DNA from: Wenzhouxiangella sp. XN24
GTDB taxonomy: Bacteria; Pseudomonadota; Gammaproteobacteria; Steroidobacterales; XN24
Reading direction: 5' to 3'
Length of the DNA stretch: 64,000 nucleotides
Assembly (NCBI RefSeq): GCF_011064545.1
Contig: NZ_JAAMFG010000030.1
Span: 62,001 to 126,000, forward strand
This document shows, piece after piece, positions 1-7,680 of the stretch. The notes beneath the pieces were generated by a model, which had not been told where the DNA came from, did not search any database, and worked only from the letters and a program-made list of their open reading frames with translations. Made by a program: the position numbers and the translations under genes. The stretch's first letter is position 1; every line of letters starts with the position of its first letter.

Positions 1-290
1 CTCCACAGCGCATTGACCGCCAGGTGCACGACGAACAGCACGAGCGTCCCGCGCGTCGCCTCCAGCGGCGCCGCGCGCCAGACCAGCCACGCAGCCACAC
101 CCATCATCGTGAACAGCGTGGTCCAGACCGGGCCGAACACCCACGCCGGCGGACCCCAGGTCGGCTGGACCAGCTGGCCATAGAACTCCGGCGCGTTGAC
201 CGAGGCGATGGCGCCGATCGCGGCCGTGATGTACGCAAGGACGAGCCAGAAGACGAGGCCGAGGGCCTGGGTGATGGGGGTGCGAGACAT
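1..290 (-). CDS. tspO: TspO/MBR family membrane protein (partial, C-terminus outside window)
   Basis: The reverse strand runs off the left edge as the first 96 codons of a tryptophan-rich sensory protein. From the ATG at 290 there is a hydrophobic first helix (about residues 7-30), then the loop PTWGPPAWVFGPVWT typical of TspO, then a second helix and the start of a third (LFVVHLAVNALW). TspO proteins are five-helix membrane proteins of about 150-165 residues that bind porphyrins and related tetrapyrroles, so roughly two and a half helices lie outside. No neighbour on this strand is close enough to suggest an operon. The family call rests on the PTWxPPxWxFGPVWT signature. Confidence 0.88.
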   Translation of the reverse strand, partial: MSRTPITQALGLVFWLVLAYITAAIGAIASVNAPEFYGQLVQPTWGPPAWVFGPVWTTLFTMMGVAAWLVWRAAPLEATRGTLVLFVVHLAVNALW

Positions 291-335
291 GTTCGGATTC
301 ACCTGAAAATTTCAGTCATGAGATTTCTGTCCAGT

Positions 336-833
336 CTATCGCGGCGCGAGGCGTCGCATCCTGTGGGCTTGCGCCTTCGCTTGAAGAAGTAGCTGGTCCC
401 AGTTATCTGGCGGGTTCCCGCCCTGCAGCATCTTGCGGAACACCCGGTATGCGTCGTCGGCGCTACCGCATGCGCGTCGTGTGCCTTCGTCGTTGACCCA
501 TGCATAGACGATCACCCTGGCCTTGGCCTGGTAACGAAAGAATAGGCGATATTGCTGGTAGAACTTCGCGCGGAACCAGTGCTTGTGCTCGGCGCCCAGC
601 GCCTGGCCCTGACGGTATTCGGACCGCGAGGGATCCTGGGGAATGATCTCGAACGCCAGACGGGCAATCGCCGCAAGTCGTTTGGCGGCGTTCCTCCGGG
701 TATAGCCTGTCGGATCCCTATGCCTAAGATCGTCTACTTCGCGCGCGAGAGACTCCAGCTGGTCAAGAAACAGCGGATGCGCGAAAAGCGCCCAGCCGTT
801 GACGGCCACGCCGGCCGCACGCGGCTTGCTCAC
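336..833 (-). CDS. yhaV: YhaV-family mRNA-interferase toxin
   Basis: A 165-residue protein matching YhaV, the RelE-fold ribonuclease of the PrlF-YhaV type II toxin-antitoxin system. Visible landmarks are NGWALFAHP near the N-terminus, then YRLFFRYQAKARVIVYAWVN and a C-terminal stretch reading GSADDAYRVFRKML, all in family order and at family length. The start is GTG at 833, which overlaps the prlF stop by 4 nt (GTGA), so translation is coupled to the antitoxin. Nothing is truncated, so the module looks functional. Confidence 0.93.
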   Translation of the reverse strand: MSKPRAAGVAVNGWALFAHPLFLDQLESLAREVDDLRHRDPTGYTRRNAAKRLAAIARLAFEIIPQDPSRSEYRQGQALGAEHKHWFRAKFYQQYRLFFRYQAKARVIVYAWVNDEGTRRACGSADDAYRVFRKMLQGGNPPDNWDQLLLQAKAQAHRMRRLAPR

Positions 834-1159
834 TCATTCTCTTCCTGCAGTTCTGCATCGAGATCTATTTCAACGCCGCCCACCAGTGCCTCGATACGCG
901 CGACCAGGCCTGCATCCACCACCCCGACACGGTCGGGATTTTCAGCCATGTCGTGCGCCAGGAAATCGAGGAACTTCCCCAGCACCGGATCGTCTTCATC
1001 AGCCTGCGATGCCCGACTTAGAACCACCTCGCCGCCCGATCGGACCGTGTAGTGAATCTTGTCGCGCTTTCCGAGCTTCAATGCGCGGCGAACGAGTTCC
1101 GGCACCGTCGTCTGGTAACGGTCTGTCAGCGTGGACTCTGCTTCGAATTGGGTTGCCAT
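830..1159 (-). CDS. prlF: PrlF-family antitoxin
   Basis: A 109-residue antitoxin of the PrlF (SohA) type with an N-terminal AbrB/SpoVT-like swapped-hairpin DNA-binding domain (LTDRYQTTVPELVRRALKL, residues about 10-28) and an acidic C-terminal tail that would wrap the toxin. I chose the ATG at 1159, preceded by GGAG at good spacing, over an in-frame start 63 nt upstream because family members begin right before the beta-hairpin and because the upstream extension runs into the promoter. It is the first gene of prlF-yhaV and would repress its own promoter through the palindrome at 1199-1212. Confidence 0.92.
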   Translation of the reverse strand: MATQFEAESTLTDRYQTTVPELVRRALKLGKRDKIHYTVRSGGEVVLSRASQADEDDPVLGKFLDFLAHDMAENPDRVGVVDAGLVARIEALVGGVEIDLDAELQEENE

Positions 1160-1193
1160 GATCGGCTCCGGACAAGCTGGATGACAGGAAGAA

Positions 1194-1222
1194 AAGGTAA
1201 TGCAATTGCATTGCCTCGTCAA
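1194..1222 (-). promoter_or_regulatory. prlF-yhaV promoter with palindromic operator
   Basis: On the reverse strand TTGACG (1222-1217) and TACCTT (1199-1194) are separated by 17 nt. The spacer is almost filled by the perfect 14-bp palindrome AATGCAATTGCATT (1199-1212). A palindrome placed between -35 and -10 is what an autorepressed antitoxin operon would use. The palindrome is seen; its recognition by PrlF is inferred. Confidence 0.6.
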
Positions 1223-1305
1223 CGATGCATCCTGTCTTTATATACTGGAACCTTGGGCAGGCGGAGACCAGATATCCGGCCAATTAACCCGGGAAAGCAC
1301 CCCTA

Positions 1306-1530
1306 TCAAATATCCAGCAACCACTGGATCAACAGCTTCACCGCGAAGCCCAGCATGCCGAGCGCCAGCACCAGGAACAGCACGAAGGTGCCGAACAGCC
1401 CGGCCTTCGACTGGTAGGCGATCTGGCCGATGATGAACAGCATGTAGAGCATGAACGCGGTCAGCCCGAAGGTCAGGCCGAACCAGGAGATCTGCTGCTC
1501 CGTGAAGCCGAACAACTCGGCCGCGTTCAC
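1306..1530 (-). CDS. DUF2788 family small membrane protein
   Basis: A 74-residue protein with two hydrophobic helices (about residues 16-40 and 45-72) matching the DUF2788 family of short inner-membrane proteins (FGLTAFMLYMLFIIGQIAYQ). The start is GTG at 1530, overlapping the stop of the DUF2189 gene as GTGA, so the two are translationally coupled. The function of the family is unknown. I rejected the much longer upstream extension in this frame because it lies antisense-like over the DUF2189 coding region. Confidence 0.8.
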   Translation of the reverse strand: MNAAELFGFTEQQISWFGLTFGLTAFMLYMLFIIGQIAYQSKAGLFGTFVLFLVLALGMLGFAVKLLIQWLLDI

Positions 1531-2333
1531 GGCGCACCCCGCACCCGCTCCGGCAGCGCGCCCGCATCCACCGCGTCCGTATAGGCATGCCAGCTGGCGT
1601 GCCCCAACAACGGCACCACCACCAGGCTCCCGACCAGCGCCACCGCCAGCCCGGCCACCGACAGCCCGGCCAGCATCCCGGCCCACAGCGCCATGACCGC
1701 CGGGTTCCTGATCACCACCAGCCAGCTCGCCGTCACCGCCTCCAGCACCGTGACCTGGCGATCCAGCAGCAACGGCAAGGTGATCACGCTCGACGCGAAC
1801 ACCGGCGCGGCCAGCACCCCGCCGAGCATCATCCACAGCTCGAACAGGTAATGCTCCCGCGAGGCGACGACATGCCGCAGGAAGTCCACCGGGCTGTTGA
1901 TCGGCTCGGGCGACAGCGCCGTGATCAGCGCCGCGGAGGTCATCACCCAGCCGGTGCCCGCCAGCGCCAGCAGGCAACCGAAGATCACCAGCCGCCAGTC
2001 GTGCCGCGGCCGCCCGCGCCAGCTCATCCAGGCGTCGTACACGGTACGAAAGCCGCCCGGCCGCCCCGCCTCGAGCTCGCGGCTGATGGCATAAAGACCG
2101 ACCGCGATCACCGGCGCCACCAGCAGGAAGCCGCTGAACGCCCCGGCCAGCAACCAGAAATCATTGCCCGCGACGAGCAGCACGAGCAGCGCGAACGACA
2201 CCACCGCCGCGCCATGCGCGAGGCCGACCGGCCAGGTGCACAGGAAGTCGGCCCAGCCGGCCCGCAGCCAGCGCACGGGATGCCCCAGGGTCAGGCGGCG
2301 GACGCCGAGCGCTTGTTGGAACTGTGGGTTCAT
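1527..2333 (-). CDS. DUF2189 family integral membrane protein
   Basis: A 268-residue polytopic membrane protein with about six hydrophobic segments, starting with a soluble N-terminus ending HPVRWLRAGWADF and containing the family pattern PVIAVGLYAISRELEAGR after helix 2. DUF2189 proteins are widespread in proteobacteria and some are described as cytochrome c oxidase-associated membrane proteins, but no reaction is known. It lies upstream of and overlaps the DUF2788 gene by 4 nt, forming a two-gene unit. ATG at 2333 is the first in-frame start. Confidence 0.82.
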   Translation of the reverse strand: MNPQFQQALGVRRLTLGHPVRWLRAGWADFLCTWPVGLAHGAAVVSFALLVLLVAGNDFWLLAGAFSGFLLVAPVIAVGLYAISRELEAGRPGGFRTVYDAWMSWRGRPRHDWRLVIFGCLLALAGTGWVMTSAALITALSPEPINSPVDFLRHVVASREHYLFELWMMLGGVLAAPVFASSVITLPLLLDRQVTVLEAVTASWLVVIRNPAVMALWAGMLAGLSVAGLAVALVGSLVVVPLLGHASWHAYTDAVDAGALPERVRGAP

Positions 2334-2412
2334 CGGTGTCCTTGAGCCTGCTTTATGCAGCGATCCGCCTATTTTGTACCACTTGCTGTAGTCACTGGTG
2401 CCCGCTATGGTA

Positions 2413-2433
2413 ATGACTATCCCTCATGACTAT
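2413..2433. promoter_or_regulatory. direct-repeat operator candidate upstream of phd/vapC
   Basis: ATGACTAT occurs twice (2413-2420 and 2426-2433) with a 5-nt gap, 9 nt upstream of the antitoxin start. Short repeated sites at this position are common autoregulatory operators of Phd-type antitoxins. The repeat is seen; the role is inferred. Confidence 0.35.
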
Positions 2434-2442
2434 GGCGACACC

Positions 2443-2679
2443 ATGCGCGAGAAACGTGTTTCGAAGTCCGAGTTCAAGGCGAAGGCCCTGGAGTATTTCC
2501 GCGCTGTAGAAGCGTCGGGAGACGCCGTGATCGTCACCGACAATGGCCAACCGAAGATCGAGATACGGCGCTACCGGGCGGATGAGCGCTCACCGCTGGA
2601 GCGCCTCCGCGGCAGCATCCTGGAGTTCGAGGACCCGACCCGGCCGGTGGCGGCGGACGAGTGGTCGGCGGCGAAATGA
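2443..2679 (+). CDS. Phd/YefM-family antitoxin
   Basis: A 78-residue antitoxin of the Phd/YefM (prevent-host-death) fold: VSKSEFKAKALEYFRAVEAS is the N-terminal helix, followed by the strand-rich VIVTDNGQPKIEIRRY, then an acidic tail (LRGSILEFEDPTRPV) that would bind the PIN toxin. I start it at ATG 2443 because the family begins right before KxSEFKAK. An upstream in-frame ATG at 2398 would add 15 non-family residues. The stop overlaps the toxin start (ATGA at 2676-2679). Confidence 0.88.
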   Translation: MREKRVSKSEFKAKALEYFRAVEASGDAVIVTDNGQPKIEIRRYRADERSPLERLRGSILEFEDPTRPVAADEWSAAK

Positions 2680-3077
2680 TCGTCCTGGATACTCACGTCC
2701 TGCTCTGGTGGCTCAACGGAGATTCCTCGCTCTCATCCCGCGCGCGAAACGCTATCCGTCGTGAGCAAACAGGTGAACACGGCTCAATCCTGGTGTCCGC
2801 CATTTCCGCGTGGGAAATCGCCATGCTGGTGCAGAAGGAGCGACTGGCGCTGACGATGGACGTGGCGGACTGGCTGGATGTCGCCGCTGCAACCGAAGGA
2901 CTTCGATTCGTGCCGCTGGACAGCGACTTGCTGCTGCAATCGACACGGTTACCTGGCGCGTTCCACAGCGATCCGGCCGATCGCATGATCGTCGCCCTGG
3001 CGCGACATCTCAATGTGGCGCTGGTGACGTCAGACCAGCAGATCCGCAGCTACAAGCACGTGCGCACGATCTGGTAA
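2676..3077 (+). CDS. vapC: PIN-domain toxin ribonuclease (VapC-like)
   Basis: A 133-residue PIN domain beginning MIVLDTHVLLWWL with the first catalytic aspartate at residue 5. A conserved glutamate follows in SAISAWEIAML, and the C-terminal acidic pair is in HSDPADRMIVALA and LVTSDQQI. These residues bind the metal used for RNA cleavage in VapC toxins. The start at 2676 overlaps the antitoxin stop. The pair is complete and looks intact. Confidence 0.92.
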   Translation: MIVLDTHVLLWWLNGDSSLSSRARNAIRREQTGEHGSILVSAISAWEIAMLVQKERLALTMDVADWLDVAAATEGLRFVPLDSDLLLQSTRLPGAFHSDPADRMIVALARHLNVALVTSDQQIRSYKHVRTIW

Positions 3078-3088
3078 CGACAGGACGG

Positions 3089-3286
3089 TCACTTTTTCCT
3101 GCGATCCATGAGTAAAAAAATGACGGCCGCCAGCAGGACGCCCAGCAGCACCGCGCCCCAGAAACCGTAGCCGCCGAACCAGCCCGTGTGCCGGCCGCCC
3201 TCCATCATGTGTTCCGTCTGCGCCCACACGACGCTGCCGGCCAGCAGGCACCAGGCGCCCACGACCATGGAAATCAATGTCTTCAT
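3089..3286 (-). CDS. small secreted or membrane-anchored protein, unknown function
   Basis: A 65-residue protein with a cleavable-looking signal peptide (MKTLISMVVGAWCLLAGSVVWA, about 20 residues plus the cleavage region), a short Gly/His-rich loop (GGRHTGWFGGYGFWG) and a C-terminal transmembrane helix ending in MDRRKK, so its C-terminus would be cytoplasmic. I recognise no family; it resembles the many short one-helix membrane proteins around copper or cytochrome oxidase loci. ATG at 3286 was preferred over upstream starts because it begins the signal peptide. It converges with vapC. Confidence 0.55.
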   Translation of the reverse strand: MKTLISMVVGAWCLLAGSVVWAQTEHMMEGGRHTGWFGGYGFWGAVLLGVLLAAVIFLLMDRRKK

Positions 3287-3627
3287 AGGTACGCCCCGTT
3301 GTGTATTTCGGCATCCTCGTACCTGAAAGGTAGACGACCGACACCGCGTCCGCACGCGCCCGCAAGGCCGGTCGGGCCGCTAACGAGGTCGGTTCGCTGG
3401 CGCACGTTCGCTGGCAGACAGACGCAACGCTTCGGCGCGCCCAGACTGCGGCTATGGATTATTTCTCACCACGCATGCACCGTTGGGCTGTCGCCCGGCG
3501 AACCCCCGGGACGTCCACTGACGCACTGTCCCGGGCCCGCAACAGCGGGATGGCCTTGCTCGCGGGCGTACTGGCGGTCGTCTTCGCCAACCTCGTGTGC
3601 GGCTGACGCCGAGCCCGGCGCGCCCGG
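3287..3627. other. gene-free stretch
   Basis: About 340 nt between the small membrane protein and the HEPN gene. I see no plausible coding frame, RNA gene or strong hairpin here. It should contain the promoter of the leftward small gene near its left end. Confidence 0.4.
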
Positions 3628-4290
3628 CTACTCCACCACCGGATAACAAGCCTCCCCCCAGACCCCCTGCGCGTTCTCCATCATCAGGTGGATCACGATC
3701 GGCACCACGTCGCCGAGGATGTTGGCGCCGTCGCGGATCTGGTCGCGGTTGATGCTGCTGTCCCACGTCGCCCCGCCGTGCAGCACCTGGTTGCGCAGCA
3801 CGTAGAGCCGCTCGAAAGTCGCGGCGAACAGCTTCTTCGTGCGCCCCTCGCCCAGTGCCCGGCGCGCGGACGCCCGGCTGCGATCGAAGCGCCGCTGCCA
3901 CTCCGCCTCGCCGAGGTAACCGTTCACATGATCCCAGTACGGCTGGTAGACGAAGCGGTTGTCGATCAGCAGCCGGATGGACGACGGATAGCGCTTCCAC
4001 ACCAGTTCATAGAGCAGGTTCTCCCGGTCCGCATCGATCAGCCGATCGAGAAACTTCAACAACAGCCGCGTCTCGGAAAAGTCGCGCCGCTGCGGGAACT
4101 CCTGCGCGTAAGCCGCGTTGAACGCGATCCACAAGAAGATGAACCGCGCGTCATGATCGTCCGACTCCTGCTCGGCCCGGTGCAGCCAGCTCAGCGCGCG
4201 ATGCACGCGCAGGCCGAGGGACTCGGGGAAAGTGTGGCGGATGGCGCGTTGGCGGGTTTTGAGGGTGGTGTGGTCGAGTGCGTGGTTCAA
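3628..4290 (-). CDS. stand-alone HEPN-domain protein (Apea-like)
   Basis: A 220-residue all-alpha protein with the HEPN ribonuclease signature: arginine 166, asparagine 167 and histidine 171 in LRNQVLHGG, the R-x4-H pattern. Upstream it has FIFLWIAFNAAYAQEF, a segment common in Apea-like HEPN proteins. HEPN domains are metal-free RNases found in toxin-antitoxin and phage-defence systems, usually beside a nucleotidyltransferase or a larger sensor. No such partner is adjacent, so it is a solo HEPN. The first in-frame start is TTG at 4290 with a GGACGG-like site upstream. Confidence 0.75.
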   Translation of the reverse strand: MNHALDHTTLKTRQRAIRHTFPESLGLRVHRALSWLHRAEQESDDHDARFIFLWIAFNAAYAQEFPQRRDFSETRLLLKFLDRLIDADRENLLYELVWKRYPSSIRLLIDNRFVYQPYWDHVNGYLGEAEWQRRFDRSRASARRALGEGRTKKLFAATFERLYVLRNQVLHGGATWDSSINRDQIRDGANILGDVVPIVIHLMMENAQGVWGEACYPVVE

Positions 4291-4335
4291 GTCACCGTCC
4301 TTGTCCGAGGGATGCCATCCATGGCCCAGGCTCGC

Positions 4336-4404
4336 GGCCCGTCACGTCCCGGTGACGGGGCCAGTATCCGGGGGGCCGGGCTCATGGGGCGAGCCTGCCG
4401 GCCA
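4336..4404. repeat. dispersed two-hairpin repeat, copy 1
   Basis: Two stem-loops in a row. The first pairs GGCCCGTCAC with GTGACGGGGCC (one bulged G) around 4336-4362. The second pairs GGCTC with GAGCC around ATGGGGC (4380-4395), inside an outer CCGG pair. The same two-part arrangement recurs at 7162-7222, and the second hairpin alone recurs elsewhere. It sits between the divergent HEPN and DUF2267 genes. Confidence 0.6.
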
Positions 4405-4483
4405 GGTCACCGAGGCCTTTTGCCTGGCCGTGCCGGAGCCAGTATTTTACGGTCGAAACGCGTGGAGAGTAGAGGAACCCAAG

Positions 4484-4966
4484 ATGCCCGTGCCGGCAGA
4501 GTACTACCATGCCTCGAAACAGTTCGAGGAATTCATGCTGGACGCCCGCGACGCGGCGGACCTGCAGACCACGCACATGGCCTGGAACATGGTGGTCGGC
4601 GTATTACAGGCGTTTCGGCGTCGCCTGGCGGTCCGCGATGCGCTCAAGTTCGCCGGACTACTCCCGCCTGGCATCCGGGCCCTGTTCGTCGCCGACTGGG
4701 ATGCCGACGCACCGGCGCTTCCCTTTACCGATGAGGAATCCCTGCTGGCCGAGGTCCGGAGCGTTCGCGCCGCGCACAACTTCTCCCCCGCCAACGCCCG
4801 TGAAGCGGTGGCGATCGCCCTGCGGCACAACGTGGATACCGAGGCCCTGGATCGCTTCCTGCAAAGCATCAGTGAAGACGCTTACACCTTCTGGTTCGTG
4901 GAACCGGAGGTGATGCGCCGACTGCGCCGTGACCGCGACTTGTCGGTTGAGTCTCGGGCGGACTGA
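4484..4966 (+). CDS. DUF2267 domain protein
   Basis: A 160-residue soluble protein whose first 100 residues match DUF2267: a helical domain with DLQTTHMAWNMVVGVLQAFRRRL then FAGLLPPGIRALFVADWD. The C-terminal third (NFSPANAREAVAIALRHNV) is a second helical unit. Family members are widespread and often stress-related, but no activity is known. I chose ATG 4484, which follows AGAGGAA at a normal distance, over an upstream in-frame start that would read through the repeat element. Confidence 0.78.
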   Translation: MPVPAEYYHASKQFEEFMLDARDAADLQTTHMAWNMVVGVLQAFRRRLAVRDALKFAGLLPPGIRALFVADWDADAPALPFTDEESLLAEVRSVRAAHNFSPANAREAVAIALRHNVDTEALDRFLQSISEDAYTFWFVEPEVMRRLRRDRDLSVESRAD

Positions 4967-5026
4967 ACATGGCGGATGGCGCTGGTGAAGGTGGGTGGGC
5001 GCCCGCCGGCGCCCACCCTGTCCGGG

Positions 5027-5422
5027 TCACTCCTTGAAGTTCGGATACTCGAAGGAGTGGCAGTCGGCACACATATGTTGCCTGGCCTGGTGTTCCCCAT
5101 GACACTCCATGCACGGAACATCCCGGCCGTAATGCAGGTTGTCATGCGGGTTCTGGCCCTCTTCGCCGGCCGGTCGCGCGGTCGCCTCGACCAGGCTGTC
5201 CAGGTCGTGGCATGACTGGCACGCGTCATCCGCAGGGAGGCTGGTGGCGCGATTGGTCTCGTGACAGACGTCGCAAGACTCTCCGTCATAGAAGCTCGCG
5301 TGGTAGCTGCGCCCCTTGATCTTGTCGAATTGTTCGAGGGTGGAATCAGCAAGGCCGGCGCCGGCGACGAATGCGACCGTTACGGAAAGAAATACGAGTT
5401 TGCCAAGTTTTTTCATCATCAT
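5027..5422 (-). CDS. periplasmic tetraheme cytochrome c (flavocytochrome partner)
   Basis: A 131-residue protein with a Sec signal peptide (MMMKKLGKLVFLSVTVAFVA) and four CxxCH heme sites at residues 50-54, 68-72, 104-108 and 118-122. Spacing and length fit the small tetraheme domain that forms the N-terminus of Shewanella flavocytochrome c fumarate reductase. Extra histidines (H41, H93, H97, H111) can supply sixth heme ligands. AGGAGG lies 8 nt before the first ATG at 5422. Only 12 nt separate it from the flavoprotein gene upstream, so the two form an operon and very likely one electron-transfer complex. Confidence 0.88.
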   Translation of the reverse strand: MMMKKLGKLVFLSVTVAFVAGAGLADSTLEQFDKIKGRSYHASFYDGESCDVCHETNRATSLPADDACQSCHDLDSLVEATARPAGEEGQNPHDNLHYGRDVPCMECHGEHQARQHMCADCHSFEYPNFKE

Positions 5423-5434
5423 TGTCCCCGCCTC

Positions 5435-6964
5435 CTAAGCGCTCATCATGGTTTCAGCTGCAGTCATGCCCATGACCATGCAGTCGGGTATCGAGCAACT
5501 TCCCAAGCGGCTTTGACCATGCGTGCCGCCGGAGACCTCGCCGGCAGCGAAGAGCCCCGGGATGGGTTTCCAGGTGGAGGAATCAAGGACCCTGGCCTGT
5601 ACGTCGATCTGAGCGCCACCGTGGCAATAATGAACCTTGGGCCAGTTGCGGACCGTAACGAACGGCGCCTCGATGAATTTGCCTTTCGCCTTCTCCATCG
5701 ACTTGCCGAACTGCTCGTCCACACCGTTCTTGACGTAGGTGTTGTACTGGTCGACCTGCTTCTTGAGTTCCGCAAACGGTATGCCGTGGTGTTCGGCCAG
5801 TTCTTCGAGCGTGTCGAACTTCCAGCCCACGCCGTACTTCAGCACTTTCTTCACCGACGGGTGTGCCTTGGCATGCTCGTAGCTGGTGATGGTCACCGGC
5901 GGCATCGGATTGCCTTCGTCGTCGCGCCGGGCGAGTTGCGCATCGGCCCGCGTCTTGCGGTCCGCGATTTCATCCATGAAACGGCGGCCCGTCTTCACGT
6001 CGACCGAGATTGAGTGCGGGAAATTGAAGATCGAATAGTTGGAGACATAGCCGAACCCGCCCTCGTCGGGGGAGGCCCAGGGGCCTGTCTGGATGAACGC
6101 CATGTGGACCGGGACGGCCCCCACCCTGAACATCTCCAGCAAGGCCTCGCCGGTGGCGCCCGGGATATTGGTCGAGGGCACCTCCGCCGTCAGCGTCGGG
6201 TCCTGCGCCGAGCGCAAGCCGACATTGCTCGCGAAACCGCCCGCGGCGATCAACACGCCGCGCTGCGACCGCACCCTGACTGGCTTGCCCTTCCTGCCGC
6301 GGCCGAAATAGTAGCCCTCGTTGATCACCGCGCCGACGACAGCGCCCTTTTCATCAACGACGAATTTCTCGAACTTGGCGCGGTTGACGATCTTGACGCC
6401 GAGCCGCCGGCATTCCTTGATCAGCGGCTGGGTAATGCCGCCGCCGGAGGTCACCGTCGTCTGGTAGGTCCGCGGCACGGAATGTCCGCCGAGCTGCTGC
6501 AGGTACGGGAAGTATTCGGCGCCGGCATCGATGGTCAGCTGCAGCGCCTCGTTGGCCCGCGACGCAATGTGTTTCAGCAGGGCCTCGTCGGCGACGCCAC
6601 GGCCGGCTTTCATCTGGTCGCCGGCCATGATGTCAGCGGAATCCGTCACGCCTTCTTTCTTCTGCAATGGCGTTCCCGGGGCCGCGAACAGGCCGCCATT
6701 GATGGCCGAGTTGCCGCCAAGCACCGGCATTTTTTCGTAGATGACGACGTCCTTTGCGCCGAGTTTCTTGGCCTGGATCGCGGCCGCCAGGCCGGCGAAA
6801 CCAGAACCGATGATGACGATTTCGTGTTCGCGATCCCACTTGCTCTCCGGTTCGCTGCCCGAAGCCGCCAGCACCGGACCCGCGAACGCCGCGGACACGC
6901 CAGCAGCCCCCATGCCCAGCAAAAAAGCACGGCGGTCTTTCTGGTTTAAATCCTTATCTTTCAT
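5435..6964 (-). CDS. Tat-exported FAD fumarate-reductase-like flavoprotein subunit
   Basis: A 509-residue FAD protein of the flavocytochrome c/fumarate reductase family. It has a twin-arginine signal (QKDRRAFLLGMGAAG, residues 8-22), a dinucleotide-binding IIGSGFAGLAAA at 51-62, GGNSAINGG at 83-91, and the C-terminal cap HGQSRLGSCS. The catalytic-arginine region is kept (GRRFMDEIADRKTR) and so is a histidine in VHYCHGG, but the HPT substrate-binding segment of true fumarate reductases is replaced (FIQTGPWASP). It is therefore probably a reductase for another unsaturated acid, as in urocanate or methacrylate reductases. ATG 6964 was chosen for its distance to AGGAGG. Confidence 0.86.
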   Translation of the reverse strand: MKDKDLNQKDRRAFLLGMGAAGVSAAFAGPVLAASGSEPESKWDREHEIVIIGSGFAGLAAAIQAKKLGAKDVVIYEKMPVLGGNSAINGGLFAAPGTPLQKKEGVTDSADIMAGDQMKAGRGVADEALLKHIASRANEALQLTIDAGAEYFPYLQQLGGHSVPRTYQTTVTSGGGITQPLIKECRRLGVKIVNRAKFEKFVVDEKGAVVGAVINEGYYFGRGRKGKPVRVRSQRGVLIAAGGFASNVGLRSAQDPTLTAEVPSTNIPGATGEALLEMFRVGAVPVHMAFIQTGPWASPDEGGFGYVSNYSIFNFPHSISVDVKTGRRFMDEIADRKTRADAQLARRDDEGNPMPPVTITSYEHAKAHPSVKKVLKYGVGWKFDTLEELAEHHGIPFAELKKQVDQYNTYVKNGVDEQFGKSMEKAKGKFIEAPFVTVRNWPKVHYCHGGAQIDVQARVLDSSTWKPIPGLFAAGEVSGGTHGQSRLGSCSIPDCMVMGMTAAETMMSA

Positions 6965-7161
6965 CATCAGCCTCCTGTGTTCTGTTCTGCGCAGCGGATT
7001 CCCCATAAGCATTTCGCCCGCCCGACCGCGCCCCTCGTTACCCCGCGGAGTGACAGGAGGGAAACGCCGGCGACGGACGTGCTTTCGTGACGCACGCCAC
7101 CAAAACATAGGAGTGGGTATGGGGGGCGTATGTAGGTAATTGCCCCGGGCCCGGCACAAGG

Positions 7162-7222
7162 CCCGTCACGTCCGGGTGACGGGGGACGTATCCGCGGGTG
7201 GCGGGCTCAGGGGACGAGCCTG
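7162..7222. repeat. dispersed two-hairpin repeat, copy 2
   Basis: CCCGTCAC and GTGACGGG pair around a short loop (about 7162-7184). After about 20 nt, GGGCTCAGGGGACGAGCCTG forms the second hairpin (7203-7222). Order, spacing and sequence match the copy at 4336-4404. It lies upstream of the flavoprotein gene and downstream of the DUF2442 gene. Confidence 0.62.
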
Positions 7223-7243
7223 TTGGGTGTGACTTCTTGCAGG

Positions 7244-7543
7244 TCAGCCGCCGCGACCCGCGAGCCAACGACGCAGGGACGCCTGGGACTCATTAGACGG
7301 CAGGCCGCGCAGCAGCGAAAGGACGCTGATGTCCTCGTCGACGGCGGGCCAGTGGATGCCGGCACCGTCCCCGATTAGCTCCCAAACCTGCCGCTCTTCC
7401 CTCGTCGCGTGCTCCAGCCTTGGATACCAGGACAACGGAACAGAAATACTCCGGCCGTCAGTGAATTGCACCATCAGCTCGTCATCGGAGCTGCTGACTG
7501 ATACGGCGCGCGGCATTTCAACCTGCTCTGCTGAAGAACTCAT
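7244..7543 (-). CDS. DUF2442 protein, copy A (partner gene truncated)
   Basis: A 99-residue DUF2442 protein with the core VQFTDGRSISVPLSWYPRLE (residues about 25-44) and a C-terminal helix ending SQASLRRWLAGRGG. DUF2442 proteins commonly sit beside DUF4160 proteins in modules thought to be toxin-antitoxin-like. It is a close paralogue of the protein at 10363-10662, with the same length and nearly identical N- and C-termini. Here the upstream DUF4160 gene survives only as its last codons, so this copy is an orphan. Confidence 0.78.
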   Translation of the reverse strand: MSSSAEQVEMPRAVSVSSSDDELMVQFTDGRSISVPLSWYPRLEHATREERQVWELIGDGAGIHWPAVDEDISVLSLLRGLPSNESQASLRRWLAGRGG

Positions 7544-7609
7544 CCCAGGCCTCCAGAAGCTGTGGACGATTTGCGTCGATGATACTCCCGATGCGTCGCA
7601 GCGCCGAAG
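7518..7609 (-). pseudogene. 3' remnant of a DUF4160 gene
   Basis: The last 28 or so codons of a DUF4160 gene, reading LRRIGSIIDANRPQLLEA and ending at the TGA at 7518. The DNA is almost identical to the intact gene at 10637-10879 up to about 7609, where similarity stops abruptly. The remaining two thirds of the gene is absent, so this is a recombination or deletion scar. Confidence 0.8.
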
Positions 7610-7633
7610 GTGAGTTATCACCGGAAAACGCGT

Positions 7634-7680
7634 AACGCCCCTACCGCACCTCGACATGCCGGCGGCTGATATCCGCGATC
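7634..7680 (-). pseudogene. duplicated 3' tip of the alpha-hydroxy-acid oxidase gene
   Basis: About 47 nt nearly identical to the end of the oxidase gene at 8973. In frame it reads IADISRRHVEVR followed by TAG (7641-7643), against IEDISRRHVGVR and stop in the intact gene, and the match continues a few nt past the stop. It is joined on one side to a lipoprotein-like fragment and on the other to the DUF4160 remnant. Confidence 0.75.
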
